The translations under genes and the position numbers were made by a program. A model generated the notes under the pieces. The model did no database searches, was not told where the DNA came from, and worked only from the letters and a program-made list of their open reading frames with translations. From positions 1 through 56,340 of the forward strand of contig JBBTYT010000006.1 in the NCBI GenBank assembly GCA_038061695.1: a stretch of 56,340 bases of DNA, in the 5' to 3' direction. The first letter of the stretch is position 1, and every line of letters starts with the position of its first letter. This document shows positions 9,074 through 17,600 of the stretch, in pieces. The stretch is from M10-OD1-4 sp038061695. Its GTDB lineage: Bacteria > Patescibacteriota > Minisyncoccia > GWC2-36-17 > M10-OD1-4.

Positions 9074-9808
9074 ATGTATAATTTTGATTTTGAAGATAAT
9101 ATAAAATGGCAGAGAGTGCTAGATTTAACACACGCTGTTTGGAAGGTTCTTGATACTTCCATTGAAAGTTCTATTTTAAAGAATAAAATTAAAGATCTTT
9201 CAAGCGATATTTTAACAAAATATACAGCCTATATTTCAGAAGAAGATAATAGTCATATTATAATTACATATATAGATTCTTTAGTGGCACTTCTATCTTT
9301 AGCTCAAAAGACAAGTAATATAAGGGAAATAAATTTTTTAATATTAAAAAATGAATATAAGAAGATTAGATTCTATATATCTTCAAAGCTGGAGATAAAA
9401 GATTGGAATAAAATAGATGATGAAGTCGTAGTTAAGCCAAAGATAGATATTCAAAAAAAAGATATAGAGAAAGAAAGTTTTGTTGCGTCAGAAAATATAG
9501 AATCAGTAAAGATCAAAGATCCTTTGGATACAGAGAGTAAGGATAAATTAAAAGAACAAAGTCAGATAAAAAAACCAATACAAAGTATGCAAGAGGGTTT
9601 AACAGAAAGACAAGATTTTATTATGAAGTTTTTTAAAGAGAGTAAAGATGGCAAGCTTCGCTTAAAAGATATTATGAAAAATTTTTCAAATTATACAAGC
9701 AGAACAATACGCAATGATCTTAAAGGTTTATGTAATGAGGAATTTATATTAAGGTCAGAAAGTAGGGGACAAGGATCTTTTTACTATATAAAGAAAGATA
9801 GGATTTAA
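9074..9808 (+). CDS. Two-domain protein with C-terminal DeoR-like winged helix
   Basis: The N-terminal 110 residues are predicted helical and resemble a small helical bundle that I cannot assign. A charged, probably disordered linker covers about residues 115-175. The C-terminal 65 residues (LTERQDFIMKFF, LRLKDIMKNF, YTSRTIRNDLKGL, SRGQGSFYYI) form a winged-helix DNA-binding domain of DeoR/HTH type. AAGGA lies 13 bases before the ATG. It is followed by the 1.1 kb non-coding region with DnaA boxes. It may be a transcription regulator or a nucleoid/replication-linked DNA binder. Confidence 0.7.
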   Translation: MYNFDFEDNIKWQRVLDLTHAVWKVLDTSIESSILKNKIKDLSSDILTKYTAYISEEDNSHIIITYIDSLVALLSLAQKTSNIREINFLILKNEYKKIRFYISSKLEIKDWNKIDDEVVVKPKIDIQKKDIEKESFVASENIESVKIKDPLDTESKDKLKEQSQIKKPIQSMQEGLTERQDFIMKFFKESKDGKLRLKDIMKNFSNYTSRTIRNDLKGLCNEEFILRSESRGQGSFYYIKKDRI

Positions 9809-9820
9809 TAGAGAAATCTT

Positions 9821-9880
9821 TAGGAAATAATAAGGATATTTTAAGGAAATTGGCTATATTATAAGGAAAAGATAAGGAAA
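9821..9880. repeat. Five helically phased AAGGA repeats
   Basis: The motif A(A)GGA followed by A/T bases occurs five times, with the GG pairs at 9823, 9834, 9845, 9865 and 9876. The spacings are 11, 11, 20 and 11 bases, close to one or two helical turns. The stretch starts 13 bases after the preceding gene and is followed by very AT-rich DNA. It looks like an array of protein-binding sites. Confidence 0.5.
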
Positions 9881-10124
9881 AATAAAATATTTCATAATAA
9901 TTAAAAGAAAAATGACTTTATATAAAGAATTTTTGAAATAAAAAATTAAAGATCTCTTTTTAAGAATCAGAGATTATTATATAAGATATTATTTTTAATT
10001 TTTTCGCAGAGTTATTTTTTGAAAATGTATTTAAAATTTCTTTAAATAAAAGCGTAATCAAATTTTCTTCCAGTACTGATTTTTCTTCCAATTTATTTTT
10101 TTTTTATGAATAGTCATTTTCTAC

Positions 10125-10197
10125 TGTGAATAACTGTAACATTCTTTTAATCTAAAAGATCATTCAAGAATAGTTTTTAAGATTAAAGTTATCCACA
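10125..10197. promoter_or_regulatory. Two perfect DnaA boxes in AT-rich DNA
   Basis: TGTGAATAA at 10125-10133 is the reverse complement of TTATTCACA, and TTATCCACA lies at 10189-10197 on the + strand. Both match the DnaA-box consensus TTATNCACA exactly and face each other 55 bases apart. The flanking DNA is very AT-rich. This could be part of a replication origin or a DnaA-controlled regulatory site. dnaA and dnaN are not in the window. Confidence 0.45.
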
Positions 10198-10340
10198 TAA
10201 TAAATTTGTATAGACTCTTATTTTTTTTGAATGTAATATTTAGTATCTTAAAAAGTCTTTTATTTGTAAGGTTTTTTATTTATACTTATACATTTATCAT
10301 CCTACTTTTCGGTTATGACTTGAATTCTTGATGTATTGTA

Positions 10341-10369
10341 TTGATAGAATTACCTCTCTTTGGTATAAT
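10341..10369 (+). promoter_or_regulatory. Strong promoter P1 upstream of the surface-protein gene
   Basis: TTGATA (10341-10346), a 17-base spacer and a perfect TATAAT (10364-10369), with an extended -10 TGG just before it. This is one of the best promoters in the window and would start RNA near 10376, about 565 bases before the surface-protein ATG. Confidence 0.78.
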
Positions 10370-10375
10370 TGTTTT

Positions 10376-10941
10376 AAGTGGATGAGTTGTAATGTTGTGT
10401 CAACTATTGATATAGATTAAAAAAGGTGCTAAAATAATTCTAGAAACTTTATATTACTTTTTGTATTGTTTCTCTTTCTTATTTTAATTAAAAATATTTT
10501 AGGTTGCTCGTCGTTACTTTTTGGGCTATACTTTAATGTAGTTCAAAAAGTGACGGTTAGAGAGATTAAAGAGAGTTCGGTAAGAACATTGAAAACTTAA
10601 TACGAAATCCGTTCACTACAACCTCTTTTTGGTTGTTTAAATTAAAATTGTTAGGGAAATTAGAGCTTTCCAATAGGGAAGTGGCTATTTTCTGCAATTT
10701 CTGCATTTTTTGGCTTAGCGAGGCTAATTAGATTCTTGAGATTAAATAGTATGAATAAACAGAGTTAAGGTCGATCCTTGATTATTAAAAGGGGAACTCG
10801 ATTCTATATTCATGTTTGTATTGAGAGTATAATTTTAATCATTTAATATTTGCTTAATAATAATTCCTATAGGTAAGTAAGTCTATCTACTTTTATATTT
10901 ATATAGTGGCAGCTAGATTTGCGATTTAAGGATAATTAAAT
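10376..10941 (+). ncRNA. Long structured 5' leader (or separate small RNA) before the surface-protein gene
   Basis: The region holds no credible gene. It contains a hairpin of 17 pairs at 10512-10528/10539-10555 with a 10-base loop; several pairs are G-U, which points to RNA structure. ACAACC-loop-GGTTGT forms at 10618-10636. CTTTCC-AATA-GGGAAG forms at 10666-10681, and TTAGC-GAG-GCTAA at 10715-10727. CAACCT at 10619-10624 can alternatively pair with AGGTTG at 10501-10506, so two exclusive folds are possible. No conserved core of RNase P RNA, tmRNA or SRP RNA is seen. It ends with AAGGA 9 bases before ATG 10942. Confidence 0.45.
10407..10435 (+). promoter_or_regulatory. Second tandem promoter P2 upstream of the surface-protein gene
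   Basis: TTGATA (10407-10412), a 17-base spacer and TAAAAT (10430-10435) lie 66 bases downstream of P1. Two tandem promoters fit a highly expressed surface protein. Confidence 0.62.
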
Positions 10942-13900
10942 ATGAATTCATTATCAAGTGGAGCTAGCGAGAAATTCAAGCAATTTCTTGCGATAGCTTT
11001 AACTTTAGCAACAACTGTTGTTTTATCTGGTCTTGCGGCACTTGTGCCTGTAATATCAGCAAACGCAGCTGGTTTGCTAGAAGGCAGTCTTATCAAGTCT
11101 GCTGACGCACCGGCGGTTTACATTATAAATGACAAAGCGCACGGCACATATGCAGGATGGAAGAGACATATCTTCAATCCAGATGTCTTTAATATGTATG
11201 GTCACTTAAGCTGGGCTAACATTCAAACTGTTTCCCAAGCTACACTTGACTCATATCACACATCTGATCTTTATAGCGCAGATGGAGATCCAAAAGTTTA
11301 CTCTCTTGAAGAGATGGGAACATCAGCTGTTAAGCACCACGTTGAAAACGAGGCCGCTTTCTTAGCTAATGGATTTTCATGGGATCAAATCTTTCATGTA
11401 AATGAAAGAGAGAGAGATTACTATGCAACAGGTTCAATAATCACAGCTACAGTAGTGCCACCAGTAGTAACACCACCAGTAGTTACACCTCCAGTAGTTG
11501 GTTCAGGTTTATCAGTATCTCTAGCTTCAGATACAGCTAGTGCAAATACAATTCTTTCAGACGATACTGCAAATCAATATCCACAAGCTTTGATTCCTTT
11601 TACAAAAGTGAACTTTGCCGCTGGATCTGATGGAGATGTAAAGGTTACATCATTAAACTTTACAAGAACAGGTATTGCTTCAGATTCAGATCTTGGCAAT
11701 CTTTATCTATATGATGGAGATGTAAGATTAGCTGAATACACATCTTTTAATAGTAAAGTTCTAACATTCACAAATTCAGCAGGTCTTTTCACAGTAGCAA
11801 AAGGCACAACAAAGAGCGTTACTTTAAAGGGTGACTTAGCTAGAACTTCACCATCAGTTTCCGCTTCAAAGAATATCGGATTTGACCTAGTATCAGCTTC
11901 AAATGTAACAACAGATGGAGCATCAGTATCAGGATCATTCCCAGTATCAGGAAACAAAATGACAACAGCTCAAGTTACAGATCTTGGAACAGTTCATGTA
12001 GCTGGATCTTACGCAACAAACCCTGCTACAACAGTAAAGGGTGATGCTGTAAATCAAGAACTATGGAATTTCTCCTTAGTTTCAAGTAACCAAGATATGG
12101 AAGTAAGAAACTTGAAATTGACAATGATCGGAACAATCGCATCAACTAATATCAAGAATTTGAAATTAGAGGTTGGCGGAGTTCAGGTTGGAAGCGCAAT
12201 GGCTCTTGAAGCAGATAATTCTGTAACATTTAATCTTGCATCATCTCCTATCATGATTACTTCTGGACAGACAAAAGTTCTATCTTTAAAAGGTGATTTA
12301 ACAGGAGGAGCTTCAAGAACATTCTACTTCTCAATCCAGAGATCATCTGATCTTTCAGTATATGACGCTGGATACGGAGTATATGTAACACCAGCTAAAG
12401 ATGCCGCAACAACAGCGTTCGGTATTATTAAACCTACATCTTCTTCAACAGTTGATTCAGGATCTATGGTTGTTGGCGTAACAACAGATTCACCAACAGG
12501 TAATATCGCAGATGCCGCAACAGGTTTGACATTAGCTAAGTTCTCCTTCTATTCAGCAGGTGAAACAGCTAAGATTTCTGATTTAACAGTCGGTTGTACT
12601 TCAGCATCAAATGTATTAACTAATGTAAAACTTCTTCTTGACGGAAGCCAAATCGGCACAACAGATTCCTCAGTAACTTGTGGAACAGCAGAAAGCTTTA
12701 CATTTGGAAATACATTCCAAGTACCTGCTTCAGCAACAAAATACTTAACAGTAGTTGCTGATACAACAGATTCAACTGTTCTTGTAGGTGAAACAGTAGT
12801 TATTACACTTGCAGTTGGATCAAGTAATATTCAATTCCAAACAACATTAACATCAGCTAACACAACAGCTCAAACAGCTAGAACATTAACAGTTCAATCA
12901 GGAACAGCTTCAGTTGTTAAAAATGTTGCATTGGGTGATAAATCATCAACTAATCCAACAGGAACAGTTAATGCTACTGATGTTAAAATTGGATCATTCC
13001 TTATAACAGCAGGTTCCGGAGAAGCTATTAATGTAACACAAATTGCATTAGCAGATGTAACTTCAGGTACCGTTATGGGAACAGATTTCCAAAACTTGAA
13101 GATCAAGAACAGCACAGGAACACAGATTGGTTCAACTGTTACTTCACTTAACACAACAGCTGGAACATATACATTTACACCTTCCCCAGCTATAAATATA
13201 GCTGCAGGCCAGCAATATGTAGTAGATGTCTATGCTGATCTTAAATCTTCTGCTACAGAAGTTGATCATAATCCTGTAATGGCATTTGATAGCGTAACTG
13301 CAACAGGAGTAAGTACAAGCTCAGATGCAAGTTATACAACAAATGTTGATTTGCAAACAGCTTATGTTTCCGCAAATGGTAATTTGACTATTACTAAGGG
13401 AGCAGATACACCAATAGCTCAGCAAATAGTAATGGGATCAACAGAGGTATCATTGGCAACATTTAAGCTTGCCGCAGATGCGGCTGAGGCTATCTTAGTT
13501 TCTGATATTACAGTATCTGATACTGTATCATCAGCGGCAACAGGTACACTTAAGAACATCAAGCTTTTTGTAGATGGTCTTCAGATTGGACAGACAATTC
13601 AGCTTGACACAACAAGCGCTACATCAACTTATGCTCATGCTGTATTCTCAGGACTTTCCTTAACAGTTCCAAAAAATGGAAGTAAGCTTGTAACAGTAAA
13701 AGGTGATGTAACAACTTCAGATGATGGAGCAGTAACAGGTTCAACTCACTCATTTGCAATGCTTGCAAATAAGGGTTCAGCTGTTGAGTCAGTAACTGCT
13801 AAAGGTTCTTCATCAGGAGTATCTATAACAGGCGCATATCTTGACTACTCTTCATCACCAGATGTTGATCAGGTTGGAAATGCTATGACAGCATACGCAA

Positions 13901-14412
13901 CAAAACTTACAGTTGCTTACGCTACGGACTCTCCATCAGGAGTTGTTCTAGCTACAACAGCTGATCAGGTTATTGCGAAGATTAATGTAACAAACTCATC
14001 AAATATTGGTTCATACACAGCAACAATTAAGTCTATGAACTTTGCTATAAGCTCACTTGGAACTTCAAAACCTGCTGCGACAGCAAGAAACTTGAAAGTT
14101 TACAAAGATTCTGTAACAACATCTAATCTTGTTGCTACAACATCATGGGCTGCTGGAGAAAACCTTAACTATGGTGATACAAAGTTAACAAATGGAACAA
14201 GTTCAGCAACTAATTTCATTGATACTTCAATTGCTGCCGGCACAACTAAGACATTCTTAGTAACATTAGATACTAATGATGCAGACACAGCTAATGATTC
14301 AATCACAATTGGTATGGCTTCTGACGACTTAGCTTGGAGAGATAGCAAGGTAACAAGTGATATCTCAGCATCTGATTCATTGCCATTGTTAACTAAGAAT
14401 CTAACAAGATAA
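10942..14412 (+). CDS. Large secreted repetitive surface (S-layer-like) protein
   Basis: The 1156-residue protein has a Sec signal peptide with probable cleavage after SANA (residue 42). Two copies of a module follow at about 48-111 and 112-168, with patterns VYIINDKAHG, KRHIFNPDVFNMYGHLSW and then KVYSLEEMG, VKHHVENEAAFLANGFSW. A VTPPVV-rich linker spans about 169-187. Six or so beta-sandwich repeats of 110-150 residues follow, with the recurring pattern xNLKLxxDGxQIG and GxTKxLTVKGDL. It is rich in Thr, Ser and Ala and has only two obvious Cys (TVGCTS and VTCGTA), which could pair. A good AAGGA ribosome-binding site, tandem promoters and a strong terminator suggest very high expression. It probably forms the surface layer. 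The nearby ligase-like genes may glycosylate it. Confidence 0.85.
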   Translation: MNSLSSGASEKFKQFLAIALTLATTVVLSGLAALVPVISANAAGLLEGSLIKSADAPAVYIINDKAHGTYAGWKRHIFNPDVFNMYGHLSWANIQTVSQATLDSYHTSDLYSADGDPKVYSLEEMGTSAVKHHVENEAAFLANGFSWDQIFHVNERERDYYATGSIITATVVPPVVTPPVVTPPVVGSGLSVSLASDTASANTILSDDTANQYPQALIPFTKVNFAAGSDGDVKVTSLNFTRTGIASDSDLGNLYLYDGDVRLAEYTSFNSKVLTFTNSAGLFTVAKGTTKSVTLKGDLARTSPSVSASKNIGFDLVSASNVTTDGASVSGSFPVSGNKMTTAQVTDLGTVHVAGSYATNPATTVKGDAVNQELWNFSLVSSNQDMEVRNLKLTMIGTIASTNIKNLKLEVGGVQVGSAMALEADNSVTFNLASSPIMITSGQTKVLSLKGDLTGGASRTFYFSIQRSSDLSVYDAGYGVYVTPAKDAATTAFGIIKPTSSSTVDSGSMVVGVTTDSPTGNIADAATGLTLAKFSFYSAGETAKISDLTVGCTSASNVLTNVKLLLDGSQIGTTDSSVTCGTAESFTFGNTFQVPASATKYLTVVADTTDSTVLVGETVVITLAVGSSNIQFQTTLTSANTTAQTARTLTVQSGTASVVKNVALGDKSSTNPTGTVNATDVKIGSFLITAGSGEAINVTQIALADVTSGTVMGTDFQNLKIKNSTGTQIGSTVTSLNTTAGTYTFTPSPAINIAAGQQYVVDVYADLKSSATEVDHNPVMAFDSVTATGVSTSSDASYTTNVDLQTAYVSANGNLTITKGADTPIAQQIVMGSTEVSLATFKLAADAAEAILVSDITVSDTVSSAATGTLKNIKLFVDGLQIGQTIQLDTTSATSTYAHAVFSGLSLTVPKNGSKLVTVKGDVTTSDDGAVTGSTHSFAMLANKGSAVESVTAKGSSSGVSITGAYLDYSSSPDVDQVGNAMTAYATKLTVAYATDSPSGVVLATTADQVIAKINVTNSSNIGSYTATIKSMNFAISSLGTSKPAATARNLKVYKDSVTTSNLVATTSWAAGENLNYGDTKLTNGTSSATNFIDTSIAAGTTKTFLVTLDTNDADTANDSITIGMASDDLAWRDSKVTSDISASDSLPLLTKNLTR

Positions 14413-14509
14413 TCTTAGATCGGTAAATTAAAGTGAGTAATAACTTGGATTGGAAAGTTCGGTAACGAGCCTCTTGATAATTCATAGCAATTTATTCATC
14501 AAAAATTTC

Positions 14510-14541
14510 AAAAACACTCCGCCTTCGGGCGGGGTGTTTTT
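14510..14541 (+). terminator. Strong intrinsic terminator after the surface-protein gene
   Basis: A 14-bp stem (14510-14523 with 14528-14541, one G-U pair) is closed by a TTCG tetraloop and ends in five T residues. The GC-rich core stands out in this AT-rich DNA. It insulates the surface-protein transcript. Confidence 0.95.
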
Positions 14542-14656
14542 GTTGCATTCTATTGTTTTTTTCCTATTGTTTTTTTCTATAAATTTAAGTAGAATATACT
14601 TATAAAAGTTAATTTTAACTAACTTGGAGTCTAAGTTTCCAAGTAAGTTTTTGTTT

Positions 14657-16948
14657 ATGATTTTAGAAAAAATAATTAAATATTTAATTTACATCTCTTT
14701 TTCATTGCCTTTGATATTTTTAAATTACTCAATCTATCCTTTACACTTTGGCAAGACTGTTTATTTTCAGATTCTTGTTGAGGTTTTACTTGTTTTAGCA
14801 TCTTTGTATTTTGTATTTTACAAAAAAAGTTTGCGGAAGTTTCTTCTCATTGATTGGCTTATTTTAGCTTTTTTCCTTTCCCAATTAATATCTGCTATTT
14901 TTGGAATTAATTTTAACAACTCTTTTTGGGGGGATCAGCAGAGGGCGAGCGGTGTTTTTACTTGGGCGCATTTTATTATTTTCTACTTTCTTATTAGGCA
15001 ATTTTTTATAACAAAGAAAGATTGGTTAAATGCCGGATTTTTGATTGTTTTTGTTTCTCTTATATCTTCAATTATTGCTTGGATTGGTCAAAGCACCGAT
15101 CTTTTAAAATGGATATCTGTTGATAGTGATCGTTTGATGGGTGTGATTGGCAATCCTATATTTTTTGCAAATTATTTAACAATTCCAATATTTCTAGCAT
15201 TTACATTCTTTTTTTGGTCTTTATCTAACTCTAAAATAAGTGATTCTTTGCGGATTTGGCATAGTGATAGTAAATTAATGAGTTGGATGTTTGGGAAGCA
15301 TAAGTGGTTTTATTTAATTGTCGGAATTTCTTCTCTTACGACTTTCTTTATCGCTCAAGTTAGAGGCGCTTTTGTCGGCTTATTGGTTGCTCTTTTTCTG
15401 ATTTGGCTTTTTGTTATCTTCGGCAAAGTTTTATCTAAAAAGGCAAGTAGATCTATCTTAGCAGTTGGACTTATTTTCTCGTTTGTATTTTCAGGGCTTT
15501 ATATTCTTAATAAAAAAAGTGATCTTATAAGCACCTATTCTTCAGGGCTAAGCAGAATGTTAAGCATTGACTCTGGAAGTTCTACTGGTAAGACTCGCTT
15601 AATGGCATGGGATATTGCTATCAAAGGATGGCAGGAATATCCTGTAATTGGCTATGGTCCTGAAAATTATCAGGATATTTTTGATAAATATTATAATCCT
15701 GATTTTTTGAGATATTCATTTGCAGAGACTGTTTGGGATAAGCCCCATAACTACTTTCTTGAGATTTTAGGAGCGCAGGGGGTGGTCGGCGTTCTTTTGT
15801 ATCTAGGTATTATTTTAACCGCGATCTTTTATTTAAAATCTATCTTTAAGAGAGAGATTGATAAATACGGAAAAATCGGGGTAATAATACTTTTTGGAGC
15901 GATTACTGCTTATGTTGTTCAAGGTTTATTTTCATTTGAAACATCAAATTCGCTTCAACTTTGGTTTTTTCTTTTAGCGTTTATTGTCTTTTTATATGCA
16001 AGAAAAGAAGGAGAAAATTTTATAAAAGAAAAAAATGAACTTTTTGGAAGAGTTGTAGCCTTTTGTTTTCTTATTGTGGTAATATTCTCACTCTATCAGA
16101 ATTATATAATGCTAAAAAGCTCCTATTATATGTCTTTTACGAGAGATGCTGTGGTTACAGGATCTGCTTATTATTGGAAGAAGTATGCCACAGAGGCTAT
16201 CTCAGTTAAGGCTCCATTTGTTTGGGAAAATGCTATATTTTTAACGAAGGATATATCTACTTTTGATGGAAATGGCAATTTAAACGCGGATATGTTATAT
16301 GGAATATCAGGCGATATAGAAAAGGTATTTTTGGATTATGTGGAAAAATATCCGAACTCTTATTTGTATAGATTTTGGCTTGGTCAGCTTTATGCTTTTA
16401 TGGGTGAATATATGGATAAAAAATATTATGATAATTCTGAAAGATTTTTGAAAGAGGCTGGAGAAATTAGCAAAGATAGACAACATATACCGCTTCTTTT
16501 ATCCAAAAGCTATCTTTTGAGAGGAATGCCGAAGGAGGCTATAGTTATTCTTGAAGCGTTAGTTGCTAAAAATAGAGAGTTTCCGGAACCGCATTGGTTT
16601 TTGGGACTCGCTTATATTGGTAATAATGAAAAGGAAAAGGGGATTTTAGAGATGGAAAGAGGTTTATCTTTCGGCTCAACTCAAGAAGGAAACATTCTTT
16701 ATTTTATAGATTTATATCTTGAGAAAGAGGATTATAAAAAGGCTTTACCGCTTTACAAAAAGCTTACAGAGAGGAGTCCTGAGAACGCAAGTTTTCATCA
16801 TGACCTAGCAATTATGTATATGGTAACAGGGAATAAAGACGCATCTGTTAAGTCTTTTAAAGATGCTTTAAGATTAAACCCGACTTTGAAGGACGGAATA
16901 GAGAAATTTTTTAAAGTAAATAATGTAGATATTAATTTATTAAAATGA
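14657..16948 (+). CDS. O-antigen ligase-like (Wzy_C) membrane protein with C-terminal TPRs, paralogue 1
   Basis: About twelve membrane segments carry the Wzy_C/WaaL-type features RGAFVGLLVALF and, in the large extracytoplasmic loop, DKPHNYFLEILGAQGVVGVLLYLG. About 250 residues with TPR repeats follow (for example ENASFHHDLAIMYMVTGNKDASVKSF). The family moves lipid-linked glycans onto acceptors or polymerises them. The frame stays open upstream to a TTG at 14624. I prefer ATG 14657 because MILEKIIKYLIY then aligns with the starts of the two paralogues downstream. A TATACT at 14595-14600 could be its -10. Confidence 0.82.
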   Translation: MILEKIIKYLIYISFSLPLIFLNYSIYPLHFGKTVYFQILVEVLLVLASLYFVFYKKSLRKFLLIDWLILAFFLSQLISAIFGINFNNSFWGDQQRASGVFTWAHFIIFYFLIRQFFITKKDWLNAGFLIVFVSLISSIIAWIGQSTDLLKWISVDSDRLMGVIGNPIFFANYLTIPIFLAFTFFFWSLSNSKISDSLRIWHSDSKLMSWMFGKHKWFYLIVGISSLTTFFIAQVRGAFVGLLVALFLIWLFVIFGKVLSKKASRSILAVGLIFSFVFSGLYILNKKSDLISTYSSGLSRMLSIDSGSSTGKTRLMAWDIAIKGWQEYPVIGYGPENYQDIFDKYYNPDFLRYSFAETVWDKPHNYFLEILGAQGVVGVLLYLGIILTAIFYLKSIFKREIDKYGKIGVIILFGAITAYVVQGLFSFETSNSLQLWFFLLAFIVFLYARKEGENFIKEKNELFGRVVAFCFLIVVIFSLYQNYIMLKSSYYMSFTRDAVVTGSAYYWKKYATEAISVKAPFVWENAIFLTKDISTFDGNGNLNADMLYGISGDIEKVFLDYVEKYPNSYLYRFWLGQLYAFMGEYMDKKYYDNSERFLKEAGEISKDRQHIPLLLSKSYLLRGMPKEAIVILEALVAKNREFPEPHWFLGLAYIGNNEKEKGILEMERGLSFGSTQEGNILYFIDLYLEKEDYKKALPLYKKLTERSPENASFHHDLAIMYMVTGNKDASVKSFKDALRLNPTLKDGIEKFFKVNNVDINLLK

Positions 16949-16955
16949 TAAAAAT

Positions 16956-17543
16956 ATGAAATTAGAAAAAAAATATTTAATCGTGATAGGTTTAGTCGTT
17001 ATTTTCCTTGCAGTAAGTTTGTTCTATTATTTTTGGGGTAATGGACTCGCTCCAGATAGTAAAAAGCTTGAAATGTTAAGAGGTGAAAATCCAAATTTAT
17101 CTTCTTATGTAGATGGACTTAAGAAAGCATCAGAGAATTTTAAGGAGGACAATGTTCAATCTTACGCTACATTGGGACTTGCTTGGAAGAGCTTAGCAGA
17201 TCAGACAAGAAGCGAAGATCATTATGAGGAGGCATTGACGGTTTATGAGAAGGCTGTAGAGCTAACAGAAAGAAAGAATACGATGTTTATTTTAAATGCC
17301 GGCAATATGGCAAGTTATATCAAAGATTATGAACTGGCAAGAAACTACTATGAAGAGGCTATTTCTGCGGCTCCGGGCGATATAGACGGGTATCAGAAGC
17401 TAATAGAGCTTAATATATATCAATTAAAAAGTGATAAAGATCTTATAGTTGATATTTTTGACAGAGGTATTAAGAGAATGTTGAATCCAGCGTCATTGGT
17501 GCAGTGGAAGGAGTCCTATCTTAAAAGCTTAGAGGATAAATAA
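16956..17543 (+). CDS. Membrane-anchored TPR protein
   Basis: The 195-residue protein has one N-terminal membrane segment (residues 7-27) followed by TPR-like helical repeats (SYATLGLAWKSLADQ, HYEEALTVYEKAVEL, DYELARNYYEEAISAAPGD). It lies between two O-antigen-ligase/TPR paralogues, 7 bases after the first. It may act as a scaffold or accessory for them at the membrane. The substrate is unknown. Confidence 0.75.
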   Translation: MKLEKKYLIVIGLVVIFLAVSLFYYFWGNGLAPDSKKLEMLRGENPNLSSYVDGLKKASENFKEDNVQSYATLGLAWKSLADQTRSEDHYEEALTVYEKAVELTERKNTMFILNAGNMASYIKDYELARNYYEEAISAAPGDIDGYQKLIELNIYQLKSDKDLIVDIFDRGIKRMLNPASLVQWKESYLKSLEDK

Positions 17544-17588
17544 TGATGAATTACTATCTTTCTAGGAATTGGGAGATCATTGTTCCGT

Positions 17589-17594
17589 TATAAT
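17589..17594 (+). promoter_or_regulatory. TATAAT box immediately before paralogue 2
   Basis: A perfect TATAAT ends 6 bases before ATG 17601, so transcription would begin at or next to the start codon. No clear -35 is visible. If used, the mRNA is leaderless. Confidence 0.5.
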
Positions 17595-17600
17595 ATAAAT

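Noticed and set aside
10334..10424. Frame of about 29 codons (MYCIDRITSLW...) across the surface-protein promoters
   Set aside because: It covers both the P1 and P2 promoter elements, and the composition looks random.
10376..10941. RNase P RNA, tmRNA or SRP RNA in the long non-coding region
   Set aside because: The conserved cores I would expect (for example GAGGAAAGTCC of RNase P RNA or a tRNA-like end of tmRNA) are absent.
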